64,000 nucleotides of DNA, taken from assembly GCF_000331515.1 (NCBI RefSeq), contig NZ_AMZO01000002.1, positions 62,001-126,000 of the forward strand, in the 5' to 3' direction. The notes beneath the pieces were generated by a model. The model was given only the letters and a program-made list of their open reading frames with translations. It made no database searches and had not been told where the DNA came from. Positions within the stretch are counted from its first letter, which is position 1. Each line of letters begins with the position of its first letter. Shown piece after piece: positions 39,944-49,052 of the stretch. Position numbers and translations under genes: made by a program. This stretch comes from Photobacterium marinum (lineage in GTDB: Bacteria > Pseudomonadota > Gammaproteobacteria > Enterobacterales > Vibrionaceae).

Positions 39944-39978
39944 AAAAACAGGAGCTTTACTGGAAAGCTCCTGTTTTT
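39944..39978. terminator. Terminator after ychJ
   Basis: AAAAACAGGAGCTTT-ACTGG-AAAGCTCCTGTTTTT, a 15-bp perfect stem with symmetrical A/T ends; it lies beyond the end of the ychJ / EAL-HDOD pair. Confidence 0.85.
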
Positions 39979-40048
39979 GTGCTAGCAAATTAGCTTAAGT
40001 CACGATTTAGTGATTGCCATAAATAATCACTGTGACAAATCTTGTGAT

Positions 40049-40579
40049 TTAGCCGCAGCATTTTTTGAATTTTTTGCCGCTTCCGCAAGGGCAGGGATCA
40101 TTGCGGCCGACTTTATCGTTGGTTATCGGTTGCTGTGGCGCAGTTGTTTCAACTGATTGCTCTTCGATAGTCTCTGGGTAAATACCGTCAATGTAGAACC
40201 ACTGGGTTGATTCGCCATGAGGTTCGCGGAGGAAGCGTGATTTTTCATGAAGACAGTATTCATCCTTACCATCACGGTAGAAGGCTTTAAATTCAACGAA
40301 GCCTTCACCGTTGGCGGCTATTTCATTGCTGATTACTTCCAGCTCCAGCCATTCTGTATTGACTGAGTCAGCAATGGCTTCACGATGTTGTTCGGCCTCG
40401 CAGCTTGGGTGGTAAGTATCAACGACAAAATCTACCAGCCCTAGAACGTGAGCGCTGTAGCGAGCGCGCATAAGTTGTTCCGGCTGCTCGGCTTGTGATG
40501 GATCTTGATGGATCGGCTGGCAGCAGGCCGTCAGTATTTTTTTACTGCCGCATGGGCATAATTGGGCTGGCGTAGACAT
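40049..40579 (-). CDS. YchJ family protein with two SEC-C motifs
   Basis: 176 residues, built as an N-terminal SEC-C-like zinc motif ([13 protein letters not shown], about 8-20), a central NTF2-like YchJ domain ([12 protein letters not shown]...[10 protein letters not shown], about 36-58) and a C-terminal SEC-C motif ([18 protein letters not shown], 159-176). The SEC-C zinc ribbon is best known at the SecA C-terminus, where it contacts SecB and ribosomes; the role of YchJ itself is not known. The ATG shares a base with the stop of the EAL-HDOD gene, suggesting one mRNA. Confidence 0.87.
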   Translation of the reverse strand: MSTPAQLCPCGSKKILTACCQPIHQDPSQAEQPEQLMRARYSAHVLGLVDFVVDTYHPSCEAEQHREAIADSVNTEWLELEVISNEIAANGEGFVEFKAFYRDGKDEYCLHEKSRFLREPHGESTQWFYIDGIYPETIEEQSVETTAPQQPITNDKVGRNDPCPCGSGKKFKKCCG

Positions 40580-41811
40580 TAATAACTCTGTTGTTGCTGT
40601 TTTTCAAAAAGAGTGGCCCATTTTACTGATTCCAGATAAAGATCTGCAACGTTGGATTCGTTAATGACCAGTTCTTGGCAAAATTGGCTCACTTTATCCC
40701 ATTCTGCGGCGTCATAAGCCTCCATCAACCGAAGGATCTGCCCGAGAGTTCCTTCCTGGTTAACCAGTGCCAGCTTAATTTCTTCACTGAGAGGTAACTG
40801 TTCAATGAGTTCTTCGATCGGTTTGTCGAGGATCGAATCGAGTAACGAGAACAGGCCGGTCAGAAATGCCTGGTTGCCTGCGATTCTAGGCGTAACCAGT
40901 TTACCCAGTCGTTCACATAAATGAGCTCGCTGAAGGGACAAGCTATAGAGTGCCGCCGGTTTCTTTTCCATCGCATGGGAAGTGGCAATGAAAGTAATAA
41001 AGCGTCTTAAGCGTTCTTCCCCCAGATACACCAGAGCCTGTTTAAATGAGGTAATGGGTTTGGACCGGGAAGAGGTCATGTTGTTGACATGGCGCAGCAG
41101 TTTATAAGACAGAGATACATCTGTCGCGATAATGCTCTCAACCTGCTTGAAATTGACGTCTTCCTGGCTGATTTCCTGAAACAGTCTTAGCGTGGTCAGG
41201 GCTGAAGGGGTGAGCGCCTTGTTCTGGATCATTTCCGGCCGGCTGAAGAAGAAGCCCTGAAATAAATCGAATCCGGCTTCGCGAGCTGCAATGAATTCTT
41301 CATGGTTTTCGACTTTTTCCGCCAGAAACTGCATTTTGCTGTATTTGGTTTTTTGGTGGCGAATAAAAAAGCTGGCTTTGGCTATTGGTGTAGCACGAAT
41401 ATCAAACTTAATAATATGGATATATGGCAGGAAGCGATTCCAGGCTGTATGAGGAACAAAGTCATCCAGTGCCAGGGTGTACCCTTTTTGGTGCAGTTCA
41501 ATAACCGCTTCAAGCAGTTCGTCATCAGGTTTGCAGCTTTCCAGTATTTCAATAACAAAACTCTGCTTGGAAAACATCAGCGGAATTCGTTGAACCAGGC
41601 TGTTATGGGGAAAATTGACAAAGGCTTTTTTCCCAGAAGTAAGGTGGTTCGCGTTAGATGTGAAGAAATTATCAGCAAGCAGGCGATTTGTCGCCTGCTC
41701 ATCTTCCACGTCAGGAAAGCAATTATCAGGACCGTCACGAAATAGCAATTCGTATCCAACGGTTGCCTTGTCTTGGTTTAAAACAGGTTGTCGAGCAAGA
41801 TATGACTGCAT
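40579..41811 (-). CDS. EAL-HDOD (YuxH-type) signalling protein
   Basis: 410 residues with no membrane segment. N-terminal EAL-like domain: GYELLFRDG in the EAL place (Glu kept, AL changed to LL), [31 protein letters not shown] and [10 protein letters not shown]; most acidic, Asn, Lys and Gln positions used for c-di-GMP binding seem kept. C-terminal HDOD domain from about 200 ([28 protein letters not shown]). Proteins of this build often control motility or biofilm in vibrios. Whether it cuts c-di-GMP or only binds it is open. It is translationally coupled to ychJ. Confidence 0.9.
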   Translation of the reverse strand: MQSYLARQPVLNQDKATVGYELLFRDGPDNCFPDVEDEQATNRLLADNFFTSNANHLTSGKKAFVNFPHNSLVQRIPLMFSKQSFVIEILESCKPDDELLEAVIELHQKGYTLALDDFVPHTAWNRFLPYIHIIKFDIRATPIAKASFFIRHQKTKYSKMQFLAEKVENHEEFIAAREAGFDLFQGFFFSRPEMIQNKALTPSALTTLRLFQEISQEDVNFKQVESIIATDVSLSYKLLRHVNNMTSSRSKPITSFKQALVYLGEERLRRFITFIATSHAMEKKPAALYSLSLQRAHLCERLGKLVTPRIAGNQAFLTGLFSLLDSILDKPIEELIEQLPLSEEIKLALVNQEGTLGQILRLMEAYDAAEWDKVSQFCQELVINESNVADLYLESVKWATLFEKQQQQSY

Positions 41812-42044
41812 GGGCTCTAACGTAAGCTAATGATATTATTATTAAAAGGCGACAATGTGCGCCATAAGGTACGTGTTATATTAGTGATTGTTTTATCAAT
41901 GGCGCGACTTACGCCGAGTATTACAAAGAAATATGGTTCCACAACGTGATGGTAATAGCAAATTTAGACAATCGCCAAAAAGATAGAATCATTCTCTAAG
42001 TTCGTGGACAATAGTCCCCCTTTGATGAAATTTTTATGTAACAA

Positions 42045-42938
42045 ATGACGGTCTTTACAGTCATACAAGCCGGATTGCTTGTAGGAGGAGGCGTATTTAT
42101 TGCCATGCTTTTCAATTCATGGCGTAAAAATCGCTCGCAGGAAGCGCAAACAAAAATCTTACCTATTGGTCTTATCGGGGGCTTTGCCAACTTCTGCGAC
42201 ACTCTTGGTGTAGGGAGCTTTGCAATTAAAACTGCAGGCTATAAGCAACTTAAACTAATTGATGACCAGCTCTTACCCGGCACCCTGAACTGTCAGGCGG
42301 TGATGTCTACGGCTGTCCAGTCGTTGATTTTCCTGACTGCGGTTGATGTCGATCCGGTGACTTTGGTAAGCATGGTTCTGGCTGCTTGCTTTGGTGCAAC
42401 AGTTGGAGCGCGTCTGGTTTCCGGTTGGGATCGTCAGTTGATTCGTCTGGTGATGTGCGGTGCTTTGCTGGTGGTGGCCGGATTGATGCTGGCAGGCCAG
42501 TTGAAGTTGTTCCCGCTGGGTGGTGAAGCGCTGGGTCTTAGCGGCTGGAAATTAGCGGCCGGTATTGCCGGTAACTTCCTGTTCGGTGCTTTGATGACGA
42601 TTGGTATTGGCCTTTACGCCCCATGCATGACTTTAGTGTATCTGCTGGGTATGCACCCGCTGGCGGCGTTTCCTATCATGATGTGCTCGTGCGCATTTTT
42701 GAGCTTCTTTTCAGCAGGCAGTTTTATCCGTAAAAACCGTATTAACAGCCGTGCTGCATTGGTAGTGGCAATTACCGGTCCGATTGGTGTTGTGATTGCG
42801 GCTTATCTGGTGAAGTCTCTGGATCTGCAATTATTGGCTTGGTTGGTAATTGGTGTGGTGTTCTATACATCCGTAACCATGTATCGCTCCTGGGCTAGTG
42901 AACGACGCGAGCTAGAGCTGGTGAATGCGACACTATAG
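42045..42938 (+). CDS. TauE/SafE (TSUP) family membrane transporter
   Basis: 297 residues, about eight hydrophobic segments, with the TSUP signature near the N-terminus (GLIGGFANFCDTLGVGSFAIKT in shortened form, about 40-60) and a second, weaker repeat (GIAGNFLFGALMTIGIG). The family exports sulfite, sulfoacetate or other organosulfur anions; the substrate here is not known. No clear ribosome site precedes ATG 42045. An ATG at 42105 has GGAGGAGG 13 bases upstream, but that start would remove the first membrane segment, so the longer form is given with doubt. Confidence 0.82.
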   Translation: MTVFTVIQAGLLVGGGVFIAMLFNSWRKNRSQEAQTKILPIGLIGGFANFCDTLGVGSFAIKTAGYKQLKLIDDQLLPGTLNCQAVMSTAVQSLIFLTAVDVDPVTLVSMVLAACFGATVGARLVSGWDRQLIRLVMCGALLVVAGLMLAGQLKLFPLGGEALGLSGWKLAAGIAGNFLFGALMTIGIGLYAPCMTLVYLLGMHPLAAFPIMMCSCAFLSFFSAGSFIRKNRINSRAALVVAITGPIGVVIAAYLVKSLDLQLLAWLVIGVVFYTSVTMYRSWASERRELELVNATL

Positions 42939-42961
42939 TCCATCAATAAAATGACGAGATG

Positions 42962-42991
42962 AAAAAGGTATGCCTTGGCATACCTTTTTTT
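42962..42991. terminator. Bidirectional terminator between TSUP gene and lpxH
   Basis: AAAAAGGTATGCC-TT-GGCATACCTTTTTTT, a near-perfect hairpin with U-runs in both directions, between convergent genes. Confidence 0.88.
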
Positions 42992-42999
42992 ATGGGATG

Positions 43000-43740
43000 T
43001 TATGTTCGGTATGATTCGGCAAAGTTCCTGGTTTCCAATTGGTTACCATCTGGATTACATACCAGTACCGAACCATGATCATACCAGTCGCCTAAAACAG
43101 TGCGGACAGCCGGTTGATTTTCCACCGATAAGTCGTGAATAGCCGGTCGATGAGTATGACCGTGGATCATTGCTCTCACCCCAAACTGTGCCATGATTTT
43201 CACTACTTCATCAGGGGTGACATCCATGACATCTTCCCGTTTAGCCTGGTTAGCCATTCCGCTGTTGCTGCGAAGCTTTTCACCTATGTTCTGGCGCCAA
43301 GCCAGCGGCAGGCGGAAGAACAACCACTGAATAAAGCGGTTATGCACTTTTTTCCGATAACGCTGGTAGGCTTCATCGAGGGTACAAAGGGTATCGCCAT
43401 GCAGGATTAAGGTCGGCTTGCCGTACAAATCGATGACCGTATGTTCCGGCAATAACTGGACGCCAGTTTCATCACTGAAGCGTTTGCCAACTAAAAAGTC
43501 GCGATTGCCGTGAATGAAATAGCAGGGGATCCCCGAGTCGGTCAGTTGCCGGAAGGCCGTCTTGATTTGCTGATGGAAGGGGGAATCGTCATCATCGCCA
43601 ATCCACATTTCAAACAGATCACCCAGTACATACAGGGCATCAATCCCTTTGGTGTCCTCTTTCATAAAAGTAAGAAAACAGTCGGTGATATCCGGGCGGT
43701 CGGCACTCAGGTGCAAGTCAGAAATAAAAAGTGTTGTCAT
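43000..43740 (-). CDS. lpxH: UDP-2,3-diacylglucosamine hydrolase
   Basis: Fourth step of lipid A synthesis: cuts UDP-2,3-diacylglucosamine to lipid X and UMP at the inner membrane. 246 residues from ATG 43740 (MTTLFISDLHLSAD); the longer frame to 43770 runs through the ppiB terminator and is rejected. Calcineurin-like Mn sites: DLHLS (8-12), YVLGDLFEMW, HGNRDFLVG and IHGHTHRPAIH. ppiB-lpxH beside divergent cysS is the E. coli arrangement. Confidence 0.95.
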   Translation of the reverse strand: MTTLFISDLHLSADRPDITDCFLTFMKEDTKGIDALYVLGDLFEMWIGDDDDSPFHQQIKTAFRQLTDSGIPCYFIHGNRDFLVGKRFSDETGVQLLPEHTVIDLYGKPTLILHGDTLCTLDEAYQRYRKKVHNRFIQWLFFRLPLAWRQNIGEKLRSNSGMANQAKREDVMDVTPDEVVKIMAQFGVRAMIHGHTHRPAIHDLSVENQPAVRTVLGDWYDHGSVLVCNPDGNQLETRNFAESYRT

Positions 43741-43744
43741 AAAG

Positions 43745-43776
43745 AAAAGAAAGGGTGGCTTGTCGGCCACCCTTAA
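43745..43776 (-). terminator. Hairpin between ppiB and lpxH
   Basis: AAGGGTGGC-TTGTCG-GCCACCCTT (9 bp), followed on the minus strand by a pyrimidine-rich TTCTTTTC tail. It lies in the 45-base gap and may end or reduce transcription from ppiB into lpxH. Confidence 0.65.
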
Positions 43777-43785
43777 GAGTAGTGA

Positions 43786-44283
43786 TTACTCTTCGATAGT
43801 TACGTCGTTGATCACAACTTCTTCAACTGGCACGTCCTGGTGTACGTAACCCCAGTTACCAGTAGAAACGCCTTTGATCTTGTTAACTACGTCCATGCCT
43901 TCAACAACTTCAGCGAATACACAGTAACCCCAGCCGTCAGGTGTTTCTGATTTGAAGTCCAGGAATTTGTTGTCGTTAACGTTGATGAAGAACTGAGAAC
44001 TTGCAGAGTGCGGTTCCATAGTACGAGCCATAGCAAGAGTACCTACTTTATTGCTTAGGCCGTTGTTCGCTTCATTTTTGATTGGCGCGCGAGTTTCTTT
44101 CTCAACCATGCCGGAAGCCATGCCACCGCCCTGGATCATGAAACCGTCGATAACACGGTGGAACAGAGTGCCGTTGTAGAAACCATCACGGCAGTACTGT
44201 AGGAAGTTTGCACATGTTTCAGGCGCTTGTTCTGTGTTTAGTTGGATTTTGATATCACCAAAAGTTGTGTGAAGCGTTACCAT
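43786..44283 (-). CDS. ppiB: Peptidyl-prolyl cis-trans isomerase B (cyclophilin)
   Basis: A cytosolic cyclophilin of 165 residues that speeds proline isomerisation in folding. Signature residues: [15 protein letters not shown] (about 40-54, with the catalytic Arg), [21 protein letters not shown] in shortened form (about 82-102). No signal peptide, so it is the B rather than the periplasmic A form. It starts about 350 bases from the divergent cysS. Confidence 0.96.
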   Translation of the reverse strand: MVTLHTTFGDIKIQLNTEQAPETCANFLQYCRDGFYNGTLFHRVIDGFMIQGGGMASGMVEKETRAPIKNEANNGLSNKVGTLAMARTMEPHSASSQFFINVNDNKFLDFKSETPDGWGYCVFAEVVEGMDVVNKIKGVSTGNWGYVHQDVPVEEVVINDVTIEE

Positions 44284-44635
44284 GAGCTTGTCCTTTAATG
44301 GATGTATATTGCTTTAAACGTTGGATTTTATCTTACTAAGGCAAGGCGTCAACATGATTCCCAGTCATAATCAGCCTAAGTTGGAATAAGCGTGTTATTT
44401 AGCCTGTTTTGCCATTAAACCTATCCGGTTCTGTCAGGTATAACTATAGGTTAATAGAGGAGGAAAAGGGAATGGCTGCACTAACGGGATGATGCTTTTA
44501 CTATGTCAGCAGGGAATTATGCTGATGATGAGCTTCGGAACCCGTGAAATCACGTATTTTTCCTTGCCTTCAATAGTCATAAGAGGTGTAATTAACCTCT
44601 TAAACGTAACCCCATAAAATGAGTAAATACGAGAC
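44284..44635. other. Divergent intergenic region ppiB-cysS
   Basis: About 352 bases without gene. It contains a 6-7-bp inverted repeat (AACCTAT near 44418, ATAGGTT near 44447) around 22-23 bases, and presumably both promoters. No T-box or tRNA-like structure was recognised. Confidence 0.45.
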
Positions 44636-46018
44636 ATGTTAAAGATCTATAACTCACTCACTAGACAGAAAGAGGAATTCAAACCCATCCAGCCTGGTAA
44701 AGTAGGCATGTACGTCTGTGGGGTTACCATCTACGATTTATGTCACATTGGCCACGGTCGTACATTCGTATCGTTCGATGTGGTTTCTCGTTACCTGCGC
44801 TACCTGGGTTATGACCTGACTTTCGTACGTAACATCACAGACATCGACGATAAAATTATTAAGCGTGCTGCGGAAAACGGCGAAAGCTGTGAAGCGCTGA
44901 CTGAGCGTCTGATTCAGGAAATGTATGCTGACTTTGATGCGCTGGGTATGAAGCGTCCGGACATCGAGCCTCGTGCGACAGCTTACATTGCTGAAATTAT
45001 CGCGATGTGTGAGCGTTTGATTGAGCGCGGCTTTGCGTATGTTGCTGACAACGGCGACGTGATGTTCGAAGTTAGCAAATTCGATGAATACGGTAAGCTG
45101 TCTAAGCAGGACCTTGAGCAGCTTCAGGCCGGTGCACGTGTTGATATTGAAACAGCAAAACGCAGCCCATTGGATTTCGTTCTGTGGAAAATGTCCAAGC
45201 CGGGCGAACCGACTTGGGAATCACCATGGGGTCCTGGCCGTCCGGGTTGGCACATTGAATGTTCTGCAATGAACTCTGCGATTCTGGGTGACCACTTTGA
45301 TATCCACGGTGGTGGTTCGGATCTTCAGTTCCCGCACCACGAAAACGAAATCGCTCAGTCTTGCTGTGCAACTGGTTCCCAGTACGTAAATACTTGGATG
45401 CATAGCGGTATGGTGATGGTTGACCGTGAGAAGATGTCTAAGTCTCTGGGTAACTTCTTTACTATCCGTGACGTACTTGAGCATTACGATGCCGAAACAG
45501 TTCGCTACTTCCTAATGTCTGGTCACTACCGTAGCCAGCTGAACTACAGCGAAGACAACCTGAAGCAGGCTCGTTCTGCTCTTGAGCGCCTGTACACTTC
45601 ACTACGTGGTCTTAATGTTGAAGCGAAAGCGGAAGGCGGCGAAGAGTTCACAACTCGCTTTAAAGATGCGATGAACGATGATTTCAATACGCCGGAAGCA
45701 TACTCTGTACTGTTTGATATGGCGCGTGAGATCAATCGTCTGAAAACTGATGATCTGGCGACAGCTTCAGCTCTGGGTGCACGTATGCGTGAACTGGCTG
45801 ATGTTCTTGGCCTGTTGACTCAGGAGCCAGAAGCCTTCCTGCAGGGCGGTGCCGGTGAAGCAGATGATGTGGCTGAAATTGAAGCACTGATTCAGCAGCG
45901 TTTGGATGCGCGTGCCGCGAAAGACTGGGCTGCTGCTGATGCTGCTCGTGATAAGCTGATGGCTATGGACATCATTCTGGAAGACGGCCCGCAGGGTACA
46001 ACCTGGCGTCGTAAGTAA
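44636..46018 (+). CDS. cysS: Cysteinyl-tRNA synthetase
   Basis: Charges tRNA-Cys. 460 residues, close to 461 in E. coli. Class I motifs: HIGH as [13 protein letters not shown] (about 35-47) and KMSKSLGN (about 266-273). Zinc ligands used to select cysteine are visible (Cys at about 28 in YVCGVT, Cys in HIECSAMNS, His in FPHHENE). Start ATG 44636 opens [16 protein letters not shown] terminator follows. Confidence 0.98.
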   Translation: MLKIYNSLTRQKEEFKPIQPGKVGMYVCGVTIYDLCHIGHGRTFVSFDVVSRYLRYLGYDLTFVRNITDIDDKIIKRAAENGESCEALTERLIQEMYADFDALGMKRPDIEPRATAYIAEIIAMCERLIERGFAYVADNGDVMFEVSKFDEYGKLSKQDLEQLQAGARVDIETAKRSPLDFVLWKMSKPGEPTWESPWGPGRPGWHIECSAMNSAILGDHFDIHGGGSDLQFPHHENEIAQSCCATGSQYVNTWMHSGMVMVDREKMSKSLGNFFTIRDVLEHYDAETVRYFLMSGHYRSQLNYSEDNLKQARSALERLYTSLRGLNVEAKAEGGEEFTTRFKDAMNDDFNTPEAYSVLFDMAREINRLKTDDLATASALGARMRELADVLGLLTQEPEAFLQGGAGEADDVAEIEALIQQRLDARAAKDWAAADAARDKLMAMDIILEDGPQGTTWRRK

Positions 46019-46037
46019 GACTTCCTGTATTACAGAG

Positions 46038-46065
46038 AAACCGGAGCAATTGCTCCGGTTTTTTT
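46038..46065 (+). terminator. Terminator after cysS
   Basis: AAACCGGAGCA-AT-TGCTCCGGTTT followed by a T-run; it lies 20 bases after the stop. Confidence 0.9.
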
Positions 46066-46125
46066 ATATTTGGAGTTATCTGCCGGAATGTTTTTACCAC
46101 AAATTAAAAATGGACTGCCTGTCAC

Positions 46126-46141
46126 TATTCGAAAACGAATA
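46126..46141. promoter_or_regulatory. GlpR-type operator candidate upstream of glpQ
   Basis: TATTCG-AAAA-CGAATA is a perfect inverted repeat with the TTCG-N4-CGAA core of the E. coli GlpR consensus. A second partial copy (ATCGAACGAAAACGAT, about 46149-46164) follows. Both lie 120-160 bases before glpQ, where glycerol-3-phosphate repressor sites are expected. A TCACA half-site at about 46164 could be part of a poor CRP site. Confidence 0.65.
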
Positions 46142-46282
46142 TTTCCATATCGAACGAAAACGATCACATTTAGAGTAATAAATCAAAAATGTGTAACAGA
46201 TACTGATTATTATGCTTCCTGATGTATAAACCAGCAGTGCTTCGTTCCCCAACTAAAGCACTGATTGTTAAGGATGATAATA

Positions 46283-47362
46283 ATGAAAAAACTATGGCTT
46301 GCCGCTGCCATTGGCAGCACACTGCTAGCATCTTCTGCATTTGCGCAATCAGCTCCCGATAACAGTAAAATTGTAGTCGCCCACCGTGGTGCTTCAGCTT
46401 ACCTTCCTGAACATACCTTACCTGCCAAGGCGATGGCTTATGCCATGAGACCTGACTTTATTGAGCAGGATGTGGTGATGACCAAGGATGATAAGCTGGT
46501 GGTTCTGCATGACCATTATCTGGATCGTGTCACCAATGTCGCTGAAGTGTTCCCGGATCGTGCGCGCAAAGACGGTCGTTACTATGCGATTGACTTTACC
46601 TTGGATGAAATCAAACAGCTGAGCGTCACTGAAGGTTTCAATATCAAAGATGGTAAACAGGTTCAGGGATTCCCTGAGCGTTATCCTATGTGGACGTCAG
46701 ACTTCAAAGTGCCTACTTTCGAAGAAGAAATTGAAATGATCCAGGGTATGAATAAAACCTTAGGTTATGACATCGGTATTTACCCAGAGATTAAAGCACC
46801 TTGGTTCCACCGCCATGAAGGTAAGGACATCAGTAAAGCTGTGCTTAAGGTCCTGAAAAACTATGGTTATACCGATAAGGCGAGCAAAGTTTTCCTTCAG
46901 ACATTTGACTTCAATGAGTTGAAGCGCATTCATGACGAGCTGATGCCGGCAATGAGCATGGATGTGAAACTGGTTCAGTTGATGGCTTATACCGACTGGA
47001 ACGAAACTATGGTTTACGACAGTAAGGGACAGGCTCAGCCATACAGCTATGATTGGATGTTTGCTAAGGGCGGTATGGAAAAAGTCGCGAAGTATGCTGA
47101 TGGTATCGGTCCATGGAAACCAATGGTGGTTTCTGATGAATCAACTAAAGGCAATATCAAGCTGACAGGTCTGGTAAATGCTGCTCATGCGCAAGGTATG
47201 CAGGTTCATCCATACACATTCCGAGCTGATACTGGTCGTATTCCGGCTTATGCTAATGACTTTAATGACATGCTGGATATTTTCTACAACACTGCGAATG
47301 TCGACGGTGTCTTCACTGACTTCCCGGATCGCGCAGTAAATTTCTTGCACAATAAGAAATAA
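46283..47362 (+). CDS. glpQ: Periplasmic glycerophosphodiester phosphodiesterase
   Basis: Hydrolyses glycerophosphodiesters to sn-glycerol 3-phosphate plus alcohol in the periplasm. 359 residues from ATG 46283 (MKKLWLAAAIGS), with AAGG 9 bases before; E. coli GlpQ has 358. A signal peptide ends near SAFAQ (about 22). Catalytic GDPD residues: VAHRGASAYLPEHT (about 34-47), FIEQDVVMTKD and LHDHYLDRVT. No glpT neighbour is present in the window. The GlpR-like operator upstream suggests induction by glycerol-3-phosphate. Confidence 0.96.
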   Translation: MKKLWLAAAIGSTLLASSAFAQSAPDNSKIVVAHRGASAYLPEHTLPAKAMAYAMRPDFIEQDVVMTKDDKLVVLHDHYLDRVTNVAEVFPDRARKDGRYYAIDFTLDEIKQLSVTEGFNIKDGKQVQGFPERYPMWTSDFKVPTFEEEIEMIQGMNKTLGYDIGIYPEIKAPWFHRHEGKDISKAVLKVLKNYGYTDKASKVFLQTFDFNELKRIHDELMPAMSMDVKLVQLMAYTDWNETMVYDSKGQAQPYSYDWMFAKGGMEKVAKYADGIGPWKPMVVSDESTKGNIKLTGLVNAAHAQGMQVHPYTFRADTGRIPAYANDFNDMLDIFYNTANVDGVFTDFPDRAVNFLHNKK

Positions 47363-47383
47363 CCAGAACTTATCTGCTAATAA

Positions 47384-47412
47384 AGACGGCACCAGATCAG
47401 GTGCCGTTTTTG
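47384..47412 (+). terminator. Terminator after glpQ
   Basis: ACGGCACC-AGATCA-GGTGCCGT then TTTTG; 8-bp perfect stem, 23 bases after the stop, also near the end of the convergent channel gene. Confidence 0.85.
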
Positions 47413-47477
47413 TTTGTCTTTACAGAATCTGGTTTACACAGAATTAGCGAGACACAAGGAAGAAAATAAAGTTTGGC

Positions 47478-48296
47478 TCACAGGTTTTCAGGCAGAGCTG
47501 CGCCGCATTTTCTGCAGTAACTGGCATCGGTTTCATGGCCGCTGGCAGAGCAGTTCGGGCAGCGGACCAGTTCTCGTTGTGTCTTCATTTCACGGCTTAG
47601 CTCTGCAGTAATAATGCCTGTGGGTACTGCCAGAATTGAGTAGCCCAGCAACATGGTAAAGGCTGCCAGTGCTTTGCCGAGATCGGTTTGGGGAACGATA
47701 TCGCCATAACCCACTGTTGTGATCGTGACGATTGCCCAGTAGATGCTGGCCGGAATACTGGTAAAGCCGTTGTCCGGCCCTTCTATTACAAATAGCAGAG
47801 AACCAAGAACGGTGACCAGAATGGCTACCGTGCTGAAAAATACCAGGATTTTTCCTTGAGCCATCAGTAGTGAGCGTAACAGGATGTTGGAGTCTTTAAG
47901 AAATTTTGCCAGTTTCAGGATCCGGAAGATACGCATGACTCGCAGTAGTCGTACGATAAGCAGGTATTGAGTTCCCGGAAATAGGAAAGAGATGTAGCTG
48001 GGTAAAACAGCAATCAGGTCGATTATTCCATAGAAGCTACGTGCGTATGCCATGGGGCGGGGAGAACAGTAAAGCCTGACAATGTATTCAACGGTGAAGA
48101 GTAGGGTAAATCCCCATTCCAGCAAGAAGAATATACGGGAGTATTGAAGTTCGTAGCTCTTGATTGAAGAAATAATAAGAACTAGTTCGGAGCAAAGAAT
48201 AGTGATGATAAGGGCTATATCAAAATATTGCCCGGCTTTGGTATCTGTTCCGAATATAACCTGATATAGCCGTTGCCGTGTTGATAGTTTGGCCAT
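47478..48296 (-). CDS. Voltage-gated potassium channel with C-terminal zinc ribbon
   Basis: 272 residues with a six-helix ion-channel layout. An S4-like helix with regularly spaced Arg/Lys is seen at LIVRLLRVMRIFRILKLAKF (about 114-133), a pore loop with K+ filter TTVGYGD (about 193-199), and S6 after it. The C-terminal tail (about 246-264) has CPNC-x11-CRKC, a compact zinc ribbon. Voltage-gated K+ selectivity follows from S4 and the filter; the ribbon is probably a regulatory or assembly element, which is inference. The gene stands alone, convergent with glpQ. Confidence 0.88.
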   Translation of the reverse strand: MAKLSTRQRLYQVIFGTDTKAGQYFDIALIITILCSELVLIISSIKSYELQYSRIFFLLEWGFTLLFTVEYIVRLYCSPRPMAYARSFYGIIDLIAVLPSYISFLFPGTQYLLIVRLLRVMRIFRILKLAKFLKDSNILLRSLLMAQGKILVFFSTVAILVTVLGSLLFVIEGPDNGFTSIPASIYWAIVTITTVGYGDIVPQTDLGKALAAFTMLLGYSILAVPTGIITAELSREMKTQRELVRCPNCSASGHETDASYCRKCGAALPENL

Positions 48297-48362
48297 AACT
48301 TCCTGAATTTAATAATAGATAATTTGGCAGATAGGATAGTGGAGTAAGGACGGTGATGCCAG

Positions 48363-48392
48363 TTGACGGGTAACAAGCGTGTTACCCGTCAA
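48363..48392. other. Perfect 13-bp inverted repeat between channel and MarC-family genes
   Basis: TTGACGGGTAACA-AGCG-TGTTACCCGTCAA. The stem is strong but lacks a U-run on either strand. It lies 22 bases beyond the MarC-family stop. It may be an mRNA end stabiliser, a terminator of other type, or a protein site. Confidence 0.6.
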
Positions 48393-48413
48393 AAATATTA
48401 TGAGGGGTGTGAA

Positions 48414-49052
48414 TCAGGCAAGGCCTGGGAACAGCACTCTCAGACCGTTAGCAATGAACTCGATACCAAGGGCACCCAGGATCAGACCCATGATACGGGT
48501 GATGACGTTGATGCCTGTTTGGCCCAGAAAACGCACGATGATTGGCGCTACGCGGAACAGCGTCCAACAAAACAGGGCGAAGATAGCAATTGTTGCGGCA
48601 ATCCCCAAAGTGCTGTGCATGCCAGGGTAACGGGAGCCATAGACAATAGTGGAACTTATCGCACCCGGACCCGCCATTAACGGCATAGCTAGTGGCACAA
48701 CGCCGATTTGCTCACGGCTGATGGATTCTGACTCTTCCTGTTTGTTCTGTTTATCTTCACCCAGTTTACCGCCCATCATAGAAAAGGCGATAGTCAGTAG
48801 TAGTAAGCCGCCTGCGACACGGAATGAATCCAGTGAGATACTGAACATATCCAGCAAGAACTGGCCGGCAAGTAGCGAGACTGTCAGTATAACTGCGACT
48901 GCAATGGCCGCGGTATAAGCCGTTTTATTCCTTTCCTCAATCGTCATGTGCCCGGTGAGTGAAACGAAAATAGGCATGATGCCTATTGGGTTGACGGCCG
49001 CAATCAAACCGACAAAGAATTGTAAGAAAATAGCAAATTCAATTGGTGGCAT
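48414..49052 (-). CDS. MarC-family integral membrane protein (YchE-like)
   Basis: 212 residues, about six hydrophobic segments, with the family N-terminus (FFVGLIAAVNPIGIMPIFVSLT, about 13-34) and repeat-like later block (PLMAGPGAISSTIVYG, about 124-139). MarC/YchE proteins were once linked to antibiotic resistance without proof; some homologues are described as neutral amino-acid transporters. Its position divergent from adhE is the same as E. coli ychE. A charged cytosolic loop (KLGEDKQNKQEESES) separates the halves. Confidence 0.88.
   Translation of the reverse strand: MPPIEFAIFLQFFVGLIAAVNPIGIMPIFVSLTGHMTIEERNKTAYTAAIAVAVILTVSLLAGQFLLDMFSISLDSFRVAGGLLLLTIAFSMMGGKLGEDKQNKQEESESISREQIGVVPLAMPLMAGPGAISSTIVYGSRYPGMHSTLGIAATIAIFALFCWTLFRVAPIIVRFLGQTGINVITRIMGLILGALGIEFIANGLRVLFPGLA

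Noticed and set aside
44418-44453. Inverted repeat before cysS considered as a T-box or attenuator
   Set aside because: Arms are only 6-7 bases with a long loop, no T-box sequence blocks are present, and tRNA-responsive T-boxes are not expected in this group.
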